Source: Sinotaia quadrata
Taxonomy: Eukaryota > Mollusca > Gastropoda > Architaenioglossa > Viviparidae
Reading direction: 5' to 3'
DNA: 64,000 nt
Assembly (NCBI GenBank): GCA_028829895.1
Contig: CM054180.1
Coordinates: forward strand, 102,810,135-102,874,134
This document shows, one piece after another, positions 27,901 through 55,559 of the stretch. Below the pieces are notes generated by a model. That model had not been told where the DNA came from. It ran no database searches and saw nothing but the letters and a program-made list of their open reading frames with translations. The position numbers and the translations under genes were made by a program. Each line of letters starts with the position of its first letter. Positions within the stretch are counted from its first letter, which is position 1.

Positions 27901-28689
27901 AGTAAAATAGTAAGTAGAATGAAGCAGTAAAGTGAATATATTTTGGTCAAGGACAATTTCAGACCGTTTGGGATCAATTCTAAGTGCGCAAATATTATGA
28001 ACGTATGCATATTCAAGCATACCCGTATACCATTCCGTCTAAGGCAGAATTTGGATGTGTTTCAACTGATACAGCCACCTTCCAGCTCGGACACTCAAGT
28101 TGCACCCTGATTGTAAAGTGTTCCAAGATAAAATTATATTAAGCAAAATTATACAACTATTTTCTTCAACACATTATTAGGTAACTTGTAATATTTATTT
28201 TGTGTGCATGTATAAAGTGTACAAATATATCTCTGCATCCAGATTCGTGAAAGTTAGACAGGTAAAGGTAGACAGGTAAACAGGGTGCAAAGTCAATTTA
28301 TTTTCAGAGTAGTATTGAAAGTATTTAGAAGTTGGCCTGCACTCAAATGGCCTTACTTTGCAATGCTAAATTAGTAAAGTAAATCAAATTATACGTTGTA
28401 TACGACATTACTGGAGACTTACTAGGGATAATGTCTACATAGTAGTACTTTAAAATACTTGACTGGCTGCCAACTTTCCAAGATATATAAATACTGTCAA
28501 TCTCTTGAAAATGAAGGGATCTCTTACTGAATATCCGTCCGGTTACTACGTACACTTAAAATGTTTGCTCTTCTCATGAAGGTAAGGTGGGAGGGGTGGG
28601 GGGATATTAATCTAACACGAATGAGTATCATTTGGATCAATACTTAACATTTCCCACACATCCCAACACGCAGACGTTTCGACAATTTT

Positions 28690-28709
28690 AGAGATAGGTA
28701 GATAGACAG

Positions 28710-28769
<60 letters not shown>
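28690..28769. repeat. GA/GATA microsatellite
   Basis: A short GATA/GACA run followed by a pure GA run, abutting the inverted R1 scrap. Confidence 0.93.
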
Positions 28770-28771
<2 letters not shown>

Positions 28772-28774
28772 TGC

Positions 28775-29785
28775 AGCAGAGCAAATTTGCCTATCTCTAT
28801 TTCTAGACTTGATTGTTAAATGTCAAAGTGTCCCGACCTTGGGCACTGCTTATGCTGCTATTTTTACTAGTCAGAGAAGTTGTGGCACCAATGCCACTTG
28901 GTTAATGGATATTATTATTAATAATAATTAATTAACCATCCAAACTAATTACAAATGATGAGGATCTTAATTTATTTATTACTGATCCTCCAGCAGACAT
29001 CACTCGTCTCTCTCACTTGGCGGATACATGTGCGTTGTTAATGGTTTATCTCTTCCACAACATTAAAGATAAATATTTACTGTCACACAATGTTTTATCT
29101 CTTCCACAACATTAAAGATAAATATTTACTGTCACACAATGTTTTATCTCTTCCACAACATTAAAGATAAATATTTACTGTCACACAATGTTCCATAGGT
29201 GGAAGACTTCTTACTAAAGGAGAAGACAAATTCGACTTTAATCTATACTTAGCGAGCCCCTACATACACACTTTCTTCTCCAACATAAGATTATCAATAT
29301 GCATAACTGATAAGGTCAAATAAATTTAACAATAAATTTATTAAATCAACAATCAAATATACAAATACAATAAAATAGATAACTCGACAATTATATTTCT
29401 GTGAACCCACATTCAGATTATTTTATGATTACAGTCTTATGTGTAAAATATAATTCAATAATTCTGTCAATACAAATCACAGGTTAATTGCTATCATAGA
29501 ACGGAAATGTAGTTATTAGAGATAAGCAATAAAAATAGTCTTTATGTAACCTGATTCAGCACAGTCTTAACAGTCCTTCATGCACTTTGCCACAATGTCA
29601 CAAATTACAGTTCAGTTCAATTTCCGAATGCTTCTGTTCTTGTGTTGAAATGGAATTTTTCCTCTAATTCCTAAAGTCAGCCTGGGTCTTTTTCTGCCTT
29701 ATCAGTTCGTTCAATCAGAACAACAACTGAAGTAATTTCTAGTACTCTCCCCTGTATCAGAAATTTTCCCAATGTAGAGAGCATA
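28775..29785. repeat. R1 dispersed repeat: inverted 3'-end scrap followed by a forward 5' and internal copy
   Basis: 28775-28855 is the reverse complement of the R1 3' end (GCAAATTTGCCTATCTCT). From about 28890 the forward 5' part begins and runs to the internal region. A 49-bp segment (GTTTTATCTCTTCCACAAC and on) is triplicated at 29046-29187 inside it. Confidence 0.6.
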
Positions 29786-29883
29786 CTTTGCGCGAAAATA
29801 AAAAAGCTCTTGTTAATTCATCAAACCACCTCCACCCAGCCACCACATCTCGATAATGGCAATGAAGCCTGCGTAGTATTTCT

Positions 29884-30348
29884 TAAATAAATCTTCTTTC
29901 TCTCTGTAAACATTCATTATTACTATCAAATAAACCTTCTTTCTCGCTGTAAACATTCATTATTACTATCAAATAAACCTTCTTTCTCTCTGTAAACATT
30001 CATATTACTATGAAATAAACCTTCTTTCTGTAAACATTCATATTACTATCAAATAAACCTTCTTTCTCTATTAAACATTCATATTACTATGAAATAAACC
30101 TTCTTTCTCTGTGTAAACATTCATATTACTATCAAATAAACCTTCTTTCTCTGTGTAAACATTCATATTACTATCAAATAAACCTTCTTTCTCTCTGTAC
30201 ACATTCATATTACTATCAAATAAACCTTATTTCTCTCTGTAAACATTTATATTACTATGAAATAAACCTTCTTTCTCTCTGTAAACATTCATATTACTAT
30301 GAAATAAACCTTCTTTCTCTCTTTAAACATTCATATTACTATCAAATT
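29884..30348. repeat. 42-bp minisatellite, about 11 units
   Basis: Units carry AAATAAACCTTCTTTCTCTC and TAAACATTCATATTACTAT with small indels. It ends next to the R3 inverted repeat. Confidence 0.92.
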
Positions 30349-30354
30349 ATACTT

Positions 30355-31420
30355 CTTAGGTGCATGTGTACTGTATTTCGATGAAGGTCACTCGAAAACA
30401 AGGGGAGTTATCAGAATACGCTTCAGCTAAAAACTGCAATGCAACTCGGGACATCTTGAGTTTCCATTTGATTTTGGAGTAAGTGTTTGGACTGTGACAG
30501 TATTCGCTCATTCGTGATTGTCGCTGATAATTGACTTCTTGAAGACATTCAACAGGTAACTTCTATTTTGTTAGATAAATGTATTTATACCACTGCTGAA
30601 ACATTTATTGTTTACGGTATGGTCACCATAAACTTGTACGTTAGCTTAACTCATCATTATAAAAATTATTACAGCCAATGAAATTCAAATGTTAGATTTA
30701 GTTACTGTCAGAAACAATGATAGTCTTAGGTCACATCGCAATAAAAATAAAATTTTGTAGGGGTGATGATACACTCAGAAAACGCCTAACTGCTGATTAA
30801 GATGCACATTTGCGTTAGTACTGATGTATTGTTGATGTCAATGAATAAGATGTGGAATTAATCAGAGCACTGAAGTATTGAGCAAGATGCAGATGTACAC
30901 GAATATTGATTGCACAAGCAATGATCTATTAAGAGGTACATTTACACATGCATTCATATATTAAGAGGTACATTTACACAAGTACTCATGCATTGCATGA
31001 CATATATAACACAGGCATTGATAAATTGAGTAAACACCAAAACACATTGAATTATTTGATAACAATTCAAATTTCATTACAAAATAAATGCGGAAATCGT
31101 ACAGTTATTTCTCAGCGAAATTAAAATTTCATTTAGCAACAATGTATTCATAACAAATACAAAAATCGTCTAATTAGCTGACCAAACAAATTCACATTCT
31201 ACATGTGTATAAACTTGTTGAGGCCGTGCAGGACACGTGATAGAATTAATATCGCATCAGTCATGATTGACAAACTATTGAATGCATGCAGCAATTTCAC
31301 AAGGTGTGGCTGCTGGCCCTTTGAATGCAACGCAGAAATGTCATCGGACTCTACCATGCAGAACGCAGCCTGTTGACAAAAGAGTACAGGTATCAAAGCG
31401 CATTACTATAATGAATACAT
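30355..31420 (-). repeat. R3 repeat, about 1 kb, inverted partner of 18600-19590
   Basis: The reverse complement aligns along its length to 18600-19590. Neither copy has coding capacity. The open frame at 31199-31396 is inside it and has no support. Confidence 0.55.
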
Positions 31421-31949
31421 GCTCAGTCTGTGTGCAACGGAATAATTTGTACAATATCTGAGTAATACACACAATCTGATTTATATGTAAATCAATACTT
31501 GCATTTTGGAGCAAAATTGCAATCGATCAGTACTTACCAGTTTCCACTACTCAAAATCAAGTTTGAAAACCAATGACCTTAAAGGAAAAGGGACATCATC
31601 CTCTGTCAATGACACGTGTTGTCCTGTACATAATGTAGGTGCACCGTGAGAAACAATAACACGAAACAACAATAATAAAAATAAAATAAGTTCATAAAAT
31701 AAGGAAATAATTTCTCTCTATATAGAGATATTAACGTCTACTTTAAAAAGACGAATGTCTGAAAGACTCATTGTTCAAAATAATGTCTTAAACTTTATTA
31801 TAAAGACCACAGTTCAAGGACCCATTGTTTATGATTGAAGTACAAAGATCCATTTCTTAGTATATGCTTTCTTAATTACGCATATGAATTTATTGTGTTG
31901 TTCGTTTTCGGAAACCTCTTACTGCTAAAAGGATTAGCATATTTTATTA

Positions 31950-32240
31950 TAGATTCCTTTCAGAAGTTCATAATGGTTGTGTAAAAGGACAGGCATATTT
32001 TATTACTGACTCCTCTCAACAAAGACGTTCACATATATGGTGAGTAAAAGGACTAGCATAATTTCTTTACTGATTTCTTTCAACAAAGACGTTCATATGG
32101 TGTGTAAAAGGACCAACATTGTTTTTTACTGATTCCTTTCAACAAAGAAGTTCATATATTGTGAGTTATAAAGGACTAGCATATTTTATTACTGATTCCT
32201 TTCAACAAAGAAGTTCATTACGGTGAGTAAAAGACGAAAT
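31950..32240. repeat. About 60-bp minisatellite, 4-5 units
   Basis: Units carry AAAGGACTAGCATATTTTAT and TTTCAACAAAGA.GTTCAT. Confidence 0.88.
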
Positions 32241-33595
32241 AAGATGGATGTCAAGTATATCCGTAATCACATGACGTTTCATTTTTTATATTATTCGGAT
32301 GGCGATTGGGTTCATCTGATACCATGGTAACAGTACAGCAGCTAAAAAAGTATGGCTTGTCTGATCGATAGAGTAATCAGACGAAAGGTGATAAGATTAT
32401 GACCATTAAGACCGTAAACCTAAAAATATTATGAACTATTTTAAGTGAGGTTTCGCGCAGCAAAAGACAAACAACGTTCTAATTCAAATCAAAAGAAGTT
32501 AGTAGTTTGGAGATAAAAGTTTGCTAAACAGGAAACGACTAACAGCCAGCGGATGTGACCTTGAATGTTGACCTTGCTCTGAATATCGAGCACGCTATGC
32601 GCTCATAATTCGCACTTTTTTCTTTTACAAATGTTTTTGTCGATGACACCTCTCTTATCTCGTGCATACACTAGCGGCCATTTTATCTCATTCCGAAATC
32701 CACCATTCGTTATAATCTACAATTTCTGTTATTCTTTCGAATTTGAACATCATATTTGTGCCTGAACGACAGACAAAGAAATAATTATTATTAAATGGAC
32801 AGATCTTCATATAATATGCATATTAAAATTGAATAAATGGATATAAAATGGGTAGAAGCAGCAACATGATTTGTGAACTCCGCAAGATAAAATAATCTAA
32901 TGCCCAGGGCTGATGCAGATTAAAGCTAAATTGACTTTCTCGTTACTCATTTCGTAATCACACGGGAAAAAAGTGTGTACACTTAGCTGTAAACGAACGT
33001 TCATGTGACACAATACAAGAATCGTGTACAATCAGATTTTAAACGGTTTAGAACTGTTTCAATTTTTTAACGGTTCACATCATTTGCCTTCAATATGTCT
33101 TTTGTGTAGAATTTCATGCTCTTTGCAAAACAATTAGACAAATCGAACACATCTTATAGGAACAAAGAAATGCAAAATATTAAGATTGCTTGTTCGTGTA
33201 TTTGTTAGTTTGTTTGTCTCTTATTTCTCATTACAGCAGTTTACTGGCAGTTGTCTCTCTTAAATGTTTGGTAGTTTTCTTTCAACTGACGTGTATGTAT
33301 TTTATGTGTCTGTATGCGTGTGTATTAATCCTAATTTAGGCAGAGCAAATTTCTGCTTAGCATAATGCTTAATTCCAGAATTCTAGCAAATTTTATAGAT
33401 TATTGGCTATTGATATTAATGCATTTTCCTGACTCCATGGCGAATACAGGAGGCTTTTATTCTCAATACAATGAAACTTTACGACTATATCTAATGTTGG
33501 ATATGAGCTATTCATTTTACGTTTCACAAATGTCAAATATAGACACATTTTACTGTCCTAGATTCCTTACATCGGACCTTCACACGAAGATAAAA

Positions 33596-48269
<14,674 letters not shown>

Positions 48270-48641
48270 TGAACACTGATGAGAATGATAATAGAAGTTG
48301 AAGAACACCACCGGTGAATCAAAGCAAATTCAGACGAATGTCTAAGACATATGATGCAGTGTCTTCTCTTTACTGTACATGGAGTACAGTATCAGAGCCA
48401 GTACATGTTGCTTCATTCCTGATATAATCTGCATGGTCACACAAAGAGACACACTAGAAACATGCCACACAAGCTGGCATGCACCATATAGATTTCTTGA
48501 CATTAATTTTAAGACTAATGAATTTCAATATATTTATCCACATGATACCTGGATGCCTTGACTGACCACTAGTAGTCAATCATCTTAGATACATATAATC
48601 TTCCATTACTACTATTATAGAGAAAAGTGTATGTGAATGGT

Positions 48642-48689
48642 ATAGATGGATGGATGGGTGGGTAGGTGGGTGGATGGATGGATAGATAA

Positions 48690-48750
<61 letters not shown>

Positions 48751-48795
48751 CAGGTGGATGGATGGATGGATGGATGGATGGATGGATGGATGGAC
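48642..48795. repeat. GATG/GATA microsatellite
   Basis: GATA units flanked by GATG units, 370 bases after the gene B stop. Confidence 0.95.
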
Positions 48796-48799
48796 GGAT

Positions 48800-50280
48800 A
48801 AGGTAACCAGTGTGTGTAGAACGCAACGAGTGAAGGTAACAGTAACTGGTAAAGGGAACCAGTGAAGGCAACAGGGAGTTTTGTGACTGTGAAAATTACA
48901 ATAATTACATTCTGTAGAATGGTGATATTATCTATTTTCCCTTTTACAATCATTCAATAATATATATCCCAAAGTTTCCTTCTTTAGTCTATCAATTCAT
49001 ATAAGATACAATGATCTTATGTGCACAAAATATTAATAAGTTTAAGCACATTAATACTTCTAAACACAGTTGTATAAATCAAAAAGAATTTTAATAGATG
49101 ACAAAATATCTAAGGCGTAACTAGTGTTTTTCCACATCAAAGGTATGACAAGAGATGACTCTAAGCCAATTATCCTTTCACGCCAATTAAAAGTCAACAG
49201 AGACTTTGATAAAGACTAGCATGTAGTAGTCATACTAAGTCATCTAATATAAATTCAAACAACTTTTCTAGAATTTATAATGATGTCATCGAAATAATGC
49301 AACATGTACACATATGGAAATTGATATAAAATTTGCATTCTCTCTTAGCTGCAAAGAATAAACAATTATGAATCAACTTAGAAAAGTTTTCTCTACTCAC
49401 TTTGAATCAGCCTTTTACTGCTCTAACTCCCAAACGGGGACTTGAACGAAATCACGTCTGTTCACAGGTGAATTTCCTCACCAAGTGAGGGGTAAGAAGG
49501 AATTATTCTGTGACTCGAATTTCTTCCGTCCAAAACTCTCACTTTTGATTGATTAAACGTGTTATGTGCTCATTACAAGTTTAGGGAAAAGTGCGCGAAT
49601 TTATGGAAGGTGTGCTGTTGTGTTTTACAGGAAATAATAATAGGTTTGGTAAAATTATAGTAATGCACCGGTCAATGCTTGTTAAGCTGATGAGTTGATT
49701 TGACATTCTTCCTATATATTGTGGTGCACGATGTCAACTTCACTGTAGTTGCTCCCCACTTTACAAAGAACATTTCATAACAAATATGGTTATTGAGAAA
49801 ATATGGAATATAAGTGACAAAAATAAAAGAGTACTGGAAGTATTTGTCAGAGTATGTATGTATGTGTGTATGTATGGTCTATGTCTGTATGTGTATGCAT
49901 GTATGTGTGTATGCAAGTATGTATGTGAATATGCATGTATATATATGTAAGTCTAAATGTGAGTGGTAGATGCAGGCCCCTCCCTGCACCCTTGTGAGTA
50001 AGGTGTTGGTGTACCATAAAGATGGACAATATGAAATACACAACAATTGAGTTCAATTGCTTCATTTGCTCATTTGCCCCCAGAAGAATGTCCTCACATA
50101 TAAGACAGATCGACAGAACAGATGCACGTACGGATGGACAGACATACACGATGTCGGACACAATGGCTACGATTAAATGAATCTTACACGAAATGAGGAT
50201 GGTAAGAAAATGACACAAGACAGATGAAAATTAATAAAATATTTATAATAAGAAATAAAAAATAAAGAAAATAAAAGCAA
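48800..50280. other. Intergenic stretch downstream of gene B
   Basis: It contains the probable gene B 3' UTR, candidate ATTAAA (49186) and AATAAA (49357) signals and a TATG-rich tract at 49850-49945. No gene is recognised. Confidence 0.5.
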
Positions 50281-50283
50281 TAA

Positions 50284-50720
50284 TCAATTACAAAATCCAC
50301 ATAGTACAATTCCCATAATGTCTATCAGAAAAAAGTTTAGCCTTCCATAGCTAGTTAGATTTTCCCTGTCCAAGTTCATATAGTTTCTTCTCAGTTCTCC
50401 AATATCAAAAAGGGGGTTGCGCAAAGCTCCTAATAGTTCACTATTGTTTCTACACGGTTGTCTAACCATTCTCACACTCCTGGCCAAATGTACTATTTTC
50501 ACTTATCTTTGTTACACTAGTGGAATCTAGCATTGTCACTGGCTGAATCTATGTAGACTTCTCCTAAGTGATGTAATGTGACATTCATATGAACCACCTG
50601 CTGATACACTTCAGCAAACTGATGCCACCAACATAAAACAATGCTACCATGATGCAAAGCCTCAAAATGTACAGCAAAATCCTGCAATGTATAAATACAG
50701 CAATCAGAGACTACTAACAT
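50284..50720 (-). other. Unidentified open segments next to the hAT remnant
   Basis: Two short minus-strand frames of 67-72 codons (50720-50517 and 50502-50284) have non-repetitive, protein-like composition (for example RNNSELLGALRNP, LHHLGEVYIDSASDN). I do not recognise them. They may be internal remains of the same transposon or chance frames. Confidence 0.25.
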
Positions 50721-51476
50721 TAACTATGATGATGAATAGTACGGGATGACAGACTCATGTTCTCCAAGAATGAACATTGCTCTGGCCAGACTCCATCAGA
50801 AAATAGCTTGTTTCTTTGAGCAAGGAGTAGTGAAACTTCATAATTGGAACATATCAGACATTGAGCTTGTCGAAATCGTTCTATGAAAAAGTACTTCTCC
50901 CTCCACTCAGTTAAATGTCCACTTTCCATATCCTCTTTAAATTTTTTAGGATGCGGGGTTGCAGACATGATTGGGTGGTTGGGGGGAATAATGCCAAAAA
51001 ATAGCACAAATGCAACAACCAGTTGGCTGTGATGGCAAACAACTCTGAGTTTCAAATTCATGAGCACCTATGTTCACCTCCAGCCTCCTTCCCCATGCCA
51101 ATTAGTCGCAGTGAAGGTCAGGTCATGACTGAGGCAGAGTACAGATGCTGACATACATGTACAATTGTACATCTATCCTAGGCCTATCAAAAGTCAACAA
51201 ACTATAAAGAGGTCTAGTGGAATATACACAACCGCAGGCATAAATTGTACATGCGCGTGCACGATTCTGTGTGAGTAATTCAAACTGTTAAAATTACATG
51301 TAGTGTTTACACTAGTTTAGCCTTGGATGTTTGACAGTGTAAAACAGTGCCCATTTGTTTTAGTGACTTTTGCCTTGTGGGCCAAAAGCAATGTTAACTG
51401 TGAATAGCTTGGTGGGCCAAACAAAAATGCTTCATAGGCCAGGTTTAGCCCGCGGGCCAGAGTTTGCCCGCCCCTG
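50720..51476 (-). mobile_element. Decayed hAT-like DNA transposon with BED-type finger remnant
   Basis: The minus strand begins at 51476 with CAGGGGCGGGCAAACT, then a GGCCCGCGGGC stretch, a typical hAT terminal repeat. About 500 bases in, a frame from an ATG at 50968 reads MSATPHPKK, then EWREKYFFIERF and AQCLICSN. This resembles the start of a hAT transposase BED zinc finger (Trp, Tyr-Phe-Phe, Cys-x2-Cys). The His ligands are not evident and the frame ends near 50720, so the gene is dead. The opposite terminal repeat was not found. Confidence 0.6.
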
Positions 51477-51741
51477 ATCTAACTGAACATGTATTGCTCT
51501 TTGATCACGTGGTATGTTGAATGCAAGTATGTGTCAACGCTTCACTCCCTATAAGGTGAATAACGTCCTTTTTTCAAAAGGTGAAAAGTTTAATGCCATT
51601 ATGTTACAATGCCCTTCATCCAAATATGATTTGATTAATTATTTAATTTTGTTACAGTACAACCTGATATGATAAGACCGATAAATCTTTAATTGACCTT
51701 TTTTCGAATTGTAAGCCGAATCTAACTAATAATAATGTTCC

Positions 51742-53035
51742 TTAAAATGCGTCACTAAAGTTTCGACTGCTTTACAGCCACTTTAAAACTATCAACATCA
51801 TCTCACACTACTACGTCAGTACTGTCAGAAACTAAAGCGTAGACTTTACTCTAACACACATTTCTCATTCTGAAGTGATCAAATGTTTTACCTTTAACTC
51901 TAATTGGGGCTGGTTTGGTAATTATACTATTTAATTTGATTTTAAAACTGTTAATTATGCCAGCAGAACCGTTATAAAATATGTTGTCGATTACAGATAC
52001 ATAAAACATGTTACATGAATTTGTTGATATATATGTGTTGTGTTTATGTTGATGTGAATATCTGAAAACGTGCAGATATGAAGTGTTATAAATTAATGAA
52101 ATGTACACCATGTTTTGTTGACAGTCATGTGTATGATCGAAGTGGGGAAGCGGAGATTTTCACTACCTCACCAGTATTTCGTTTAAGGAATCACATTACA
52201 GTTACCAAAACACATTCATGCATACCCTTTCAAAATTCTGTCATATAAGTAAAATACCCTCGACCATTAAAACATATTCTAAAAGTACATCAGCTCGATA
52301 GAAAGCAGGAAAATTAGAATGGAAAAATATTAGAGTATACATTCTTTAAGCAAACTCAATCTGCCTTGGGCAACACACACCCTGCCAAAAGCCAGTGCAA
52401 ACGATTTGCCACAATCAGGGTATAGGTATCAATGCGAGGGGTACGTGCCATAGCGCGCACAAACCTAAGTGGGACGTGACGACAAGAAAGAGTACACTAA
52501 ACAGACGTTCCTAGAAAGTCTCTTTCAGGACATAACATAATAGTTCACTACAAGGTTTAGAAAGCTAAAGATAGACAAAATGAGTGCCCTGATGTATTTC
52601 CTGCACATGGTGAGCGTAATATCACACATCACATTCACAATCAGGGAGTTCGTTAAGCTACTAGAACACGGTAGATGCTCCCCACAACGTAAAATTTAAG
52701 CAAACTACGCAACACAAGTCAGAGAGGAACTTAATGACCAACGAGAAGTTCGGTCAAACCTTAAATTTAAATAGACCGGAAGTGTAGAGCGCTTATCAAG
52801 TAATAGTCCAACTGCATTCAGAATCTGCATTTTTAAGAATCAGTACTAAGTGCCAGTCAATAATTCCGCTCAAAAGACGTGAGTGTGGTTATGTTTGTCA
52901 GAGTAGAACAGGGGAGGGAATTAGAACATGTTCTATATTTTCCAGTGCTGAAGACATGTTAGCTGTACCAGACGAATCGCATTTCAATATAAGGTGAAAT
53001 GTAAAATAGTTTGCTAATCTATAAGATGCGTGTGG
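51742..53035 (+). repeat. R4 repeat, 1.3 kb, tandem copy 1
   Basis: Collinear with 53325-54675: ACTGTCAGAAACTA, TTTGGTAATTATA, GTTATAAATTAATGAAA, GCCAGTGC.AACGAT, ACTAAGTGC.AG and AATCT.TAAGATGCG in the same order. No credible coding capacity and no family assignment. Confidence 0.6.
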
Positions 53036-53324
53036 TGGACTAAATTTGTCTCTCCCTATTTTTAAACTTAATTGTTATTTAATCTGTTTACGTGCCATAT
53101 TTAATTTATATAAATTTCTTTATTAATTCTTCATTCATTTTTGTGTCTTTCATTATCGTCTTCACGTTGTGTTAAATCTAATTGTAAGGTTTGTGCCATC
53201 TTTGTTCTGTTATTTGAGAGGGGTTCATTCCTCTTGGGTATAAGCCAACAGAAGTGTTGACCTCAGTTTGTTGAGTTGTCCTAATTATTCATTAATTTAA
53301 GGGCGACCAAGAAGTACCTTCAAG

Positions 53325-54481
53325 TATGTGACTAAAGCCTCGAATGCTTTACTATGATCAGGACTAGAGCCACTCTAAAACTACCAACATTCTCTTACAC
53401 TAGTACTTGAGTACTGTCAGAAACTATAGCATGGACCTCTACTTTAGCATGGACTTCTACTTTAGCATGCATTTCACATTATGAAGTGTAACAAGCTCTT
53501 TCCTTTTAACTCTAATAGGTGCTATTTGGTAATTATATTATTTAAATTGAATTTAAAATTAGCTAGTGATGTTAACAGAACGGTTATGAAACTCTTAATT
53601 GTGAATGGCAGATGCATAATACATATTACATTAAATCTGTTGATACATACGTGTGGTGTAGGCCCTATGTTTTGATGTGTATATGCGAAAGAGTGCAGAA
53701 AGGAAGGGTTATAAATTAATGAAAAGTATATAGTTTGTGTTTCGTTGAAAGTCATATGTATGAGCAAGGTGGGAGTAAATGGAGTTTTTCACTAACATAC
53801 CTGTATTATATCGGCAATCATGTTGTAGTTACAAATTACACATATAAGTACACTCTTGTTACAATCTCTCACGTAAAAGGCCTTTAATCATTAAAACATT
53901 CTCAAAGCACATCAACTCAATGCAAAGCAGGAAAATTACAATGGAGAAATGTTAGAGAAATAAATTCTTTAAGCTAACTCAAACTGCCCAGAGCATCGTA
54001 CACCCGGCCAGAGGCCAGTGCGAACGATCTTGCCACAATCTGGGTAGAAGTACCTATGCGACGGGTACGTGTCATGTCGTGCTCAAACACAAGCGGGGTT
54101 GGACAGCAGGAAAGAGTCACAAAGTACATGTTCCTAAAACGTCTCACTCAGGAAATAATGTAGGTTACTACAAGGTTTAGAAAGATCCAGACAGACAAAA
54201 TGAGTGTATGATGTACTTCACAGCAGGCACACAGCACATTCACAAGCAGGGTGTAGCTTTAAGCTACTCGTACAGAGTAGAAACGGCCTACCCTGGAAAA
54301 TTAAGCAACGCGGGCAAGAGGAATTTAATGACCAATGAGAAGCTCCGTTAAAGTTTAAAGAAGACCGGAAGTGTAGAACGCTTATCAAGTAACAGTCCAA
54401 CCTAATTCAAAATCCACCTTTCATAAGAACCAGCACTAAGTGCAAGCCATGAATTCCGCTCATCAATCGGCACGCGCGCGC

Positions 54482-54543
<62 letters not shown>

Positions 54544-54675
54544 CCAATGGAATTGGGGTGTGAATTAGAGCAGGCAGTTTTGAAAGAAATATTATCTGCA
54601 CGAGAAGAATTGCATTTTACAATACTGTTCAAATGTAAAACAGGTTGCTAATCTGTAAGATGCGCATGTATAAAA
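53325..54675 (+). repeat. R4 repeat, 1.3 kb, tandem copy 2
   Basis: The second direct copy starts about 290 bases after the first ends. A GT microsatellite (54477-54541) has grown inside it, with its CA reading giving spurious open frames. Confidence 0.6.
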
Positions 54676-55195
54676 TGTGGTCTTGCGTGTACAGCAGATT
54701 GAGGGGAATGCTGAAGTGTCCGCTTTACATTGTCTCCCTTTAGATTTGACTGAAAGCGACGGACACGTGTTTAAAGTAGTTATGTAATGCTTCATGCACA
54801 AATGTTAAGATGTCCTGGTAGATTACACATAATATAAACATTATCCTAGCAGCGCAATCTGCTTAACGTTCACACACTCAACTTAAATCTGACAAATTAA
54901 GCAAAGGTAGTGGAAAGACTAACTGTTAATTTTCATTGACCTCATTAGTACACGTGTGCTAATTAAGATATATTGAGTAAGGATTAATTAGCGAAGCTGT
55001 GTTGTTTGGTTGTTTTATTAATTATGTGTGTATGCATGTTTTAATTATGTATAGACGGGAGTAGAAAATATATCTTCATTTTCATGTTTGAATAAATTAC
55101 ATAATATTGTTGGCAATAAAACAGTGAACAAATTGACGATAAATTTCGTGAGATTCAAAGCTTGTATAGTTCCTTAAAAGAAACCACTTGATTAC

Positions 55196-55232
<37 letters not shown>

Positions 55233-55236
55233 TGGA

Positions 55237-55471
55237 ATGTAAAAGCAGAAGTGATACCTATAGTGATAGGAGCCTTGGGGGAAAATAACATCTGAATTGG
55301 AAGGCTACCTGAATAAACTCCCTGGAAACCACAGACTCGCTCCACTACTCAAAGTAGCACTCCTCGGAAGTGCCCACATCCTCCGTAAAACCTTGGATCT
55401 CCCAGAATCTTGGTAAGATTCCGAGACCTTGGATCACAACCGACAGTCAAACAGAAGTCGTGGAAATAGGC

Positions 55472-55507
<36 letters not shown>

Positions 55508-55530
55508 TTAATAATAATAATAATAATAAA
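55237..55530 (+). mobile_element. LINE-like retrotransposon 3' end, copy 2
   Basis: It has the same C-terminus (ELEGYLNKLPGNH, LLKVALLGSAHILRKTLDLP) and the same UTR. An upstream VIPIVIGALG stretch is in another frame after a break. It ends in (AAT)n at 55474-55528. A separate (AAT)n at 55198-55230 precedes it. Confidence 0.58.
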
Positions 55531-55559
55531 TGTAATGCTACGTCGTCAGTTTAAGTGAA

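Noticed and set aside
27053..30348. Possible CRISPR-like arrays of direct repeats
   Set aside because: Units are contiguous tandem repeats with no unique spacers, in a eukaryotic genome; they are minisatellites.
48569..48953. Minus-strand SIYL/IHPS-rich frames
   Set aside because: Translation of the GATA/GATG microsatellite.
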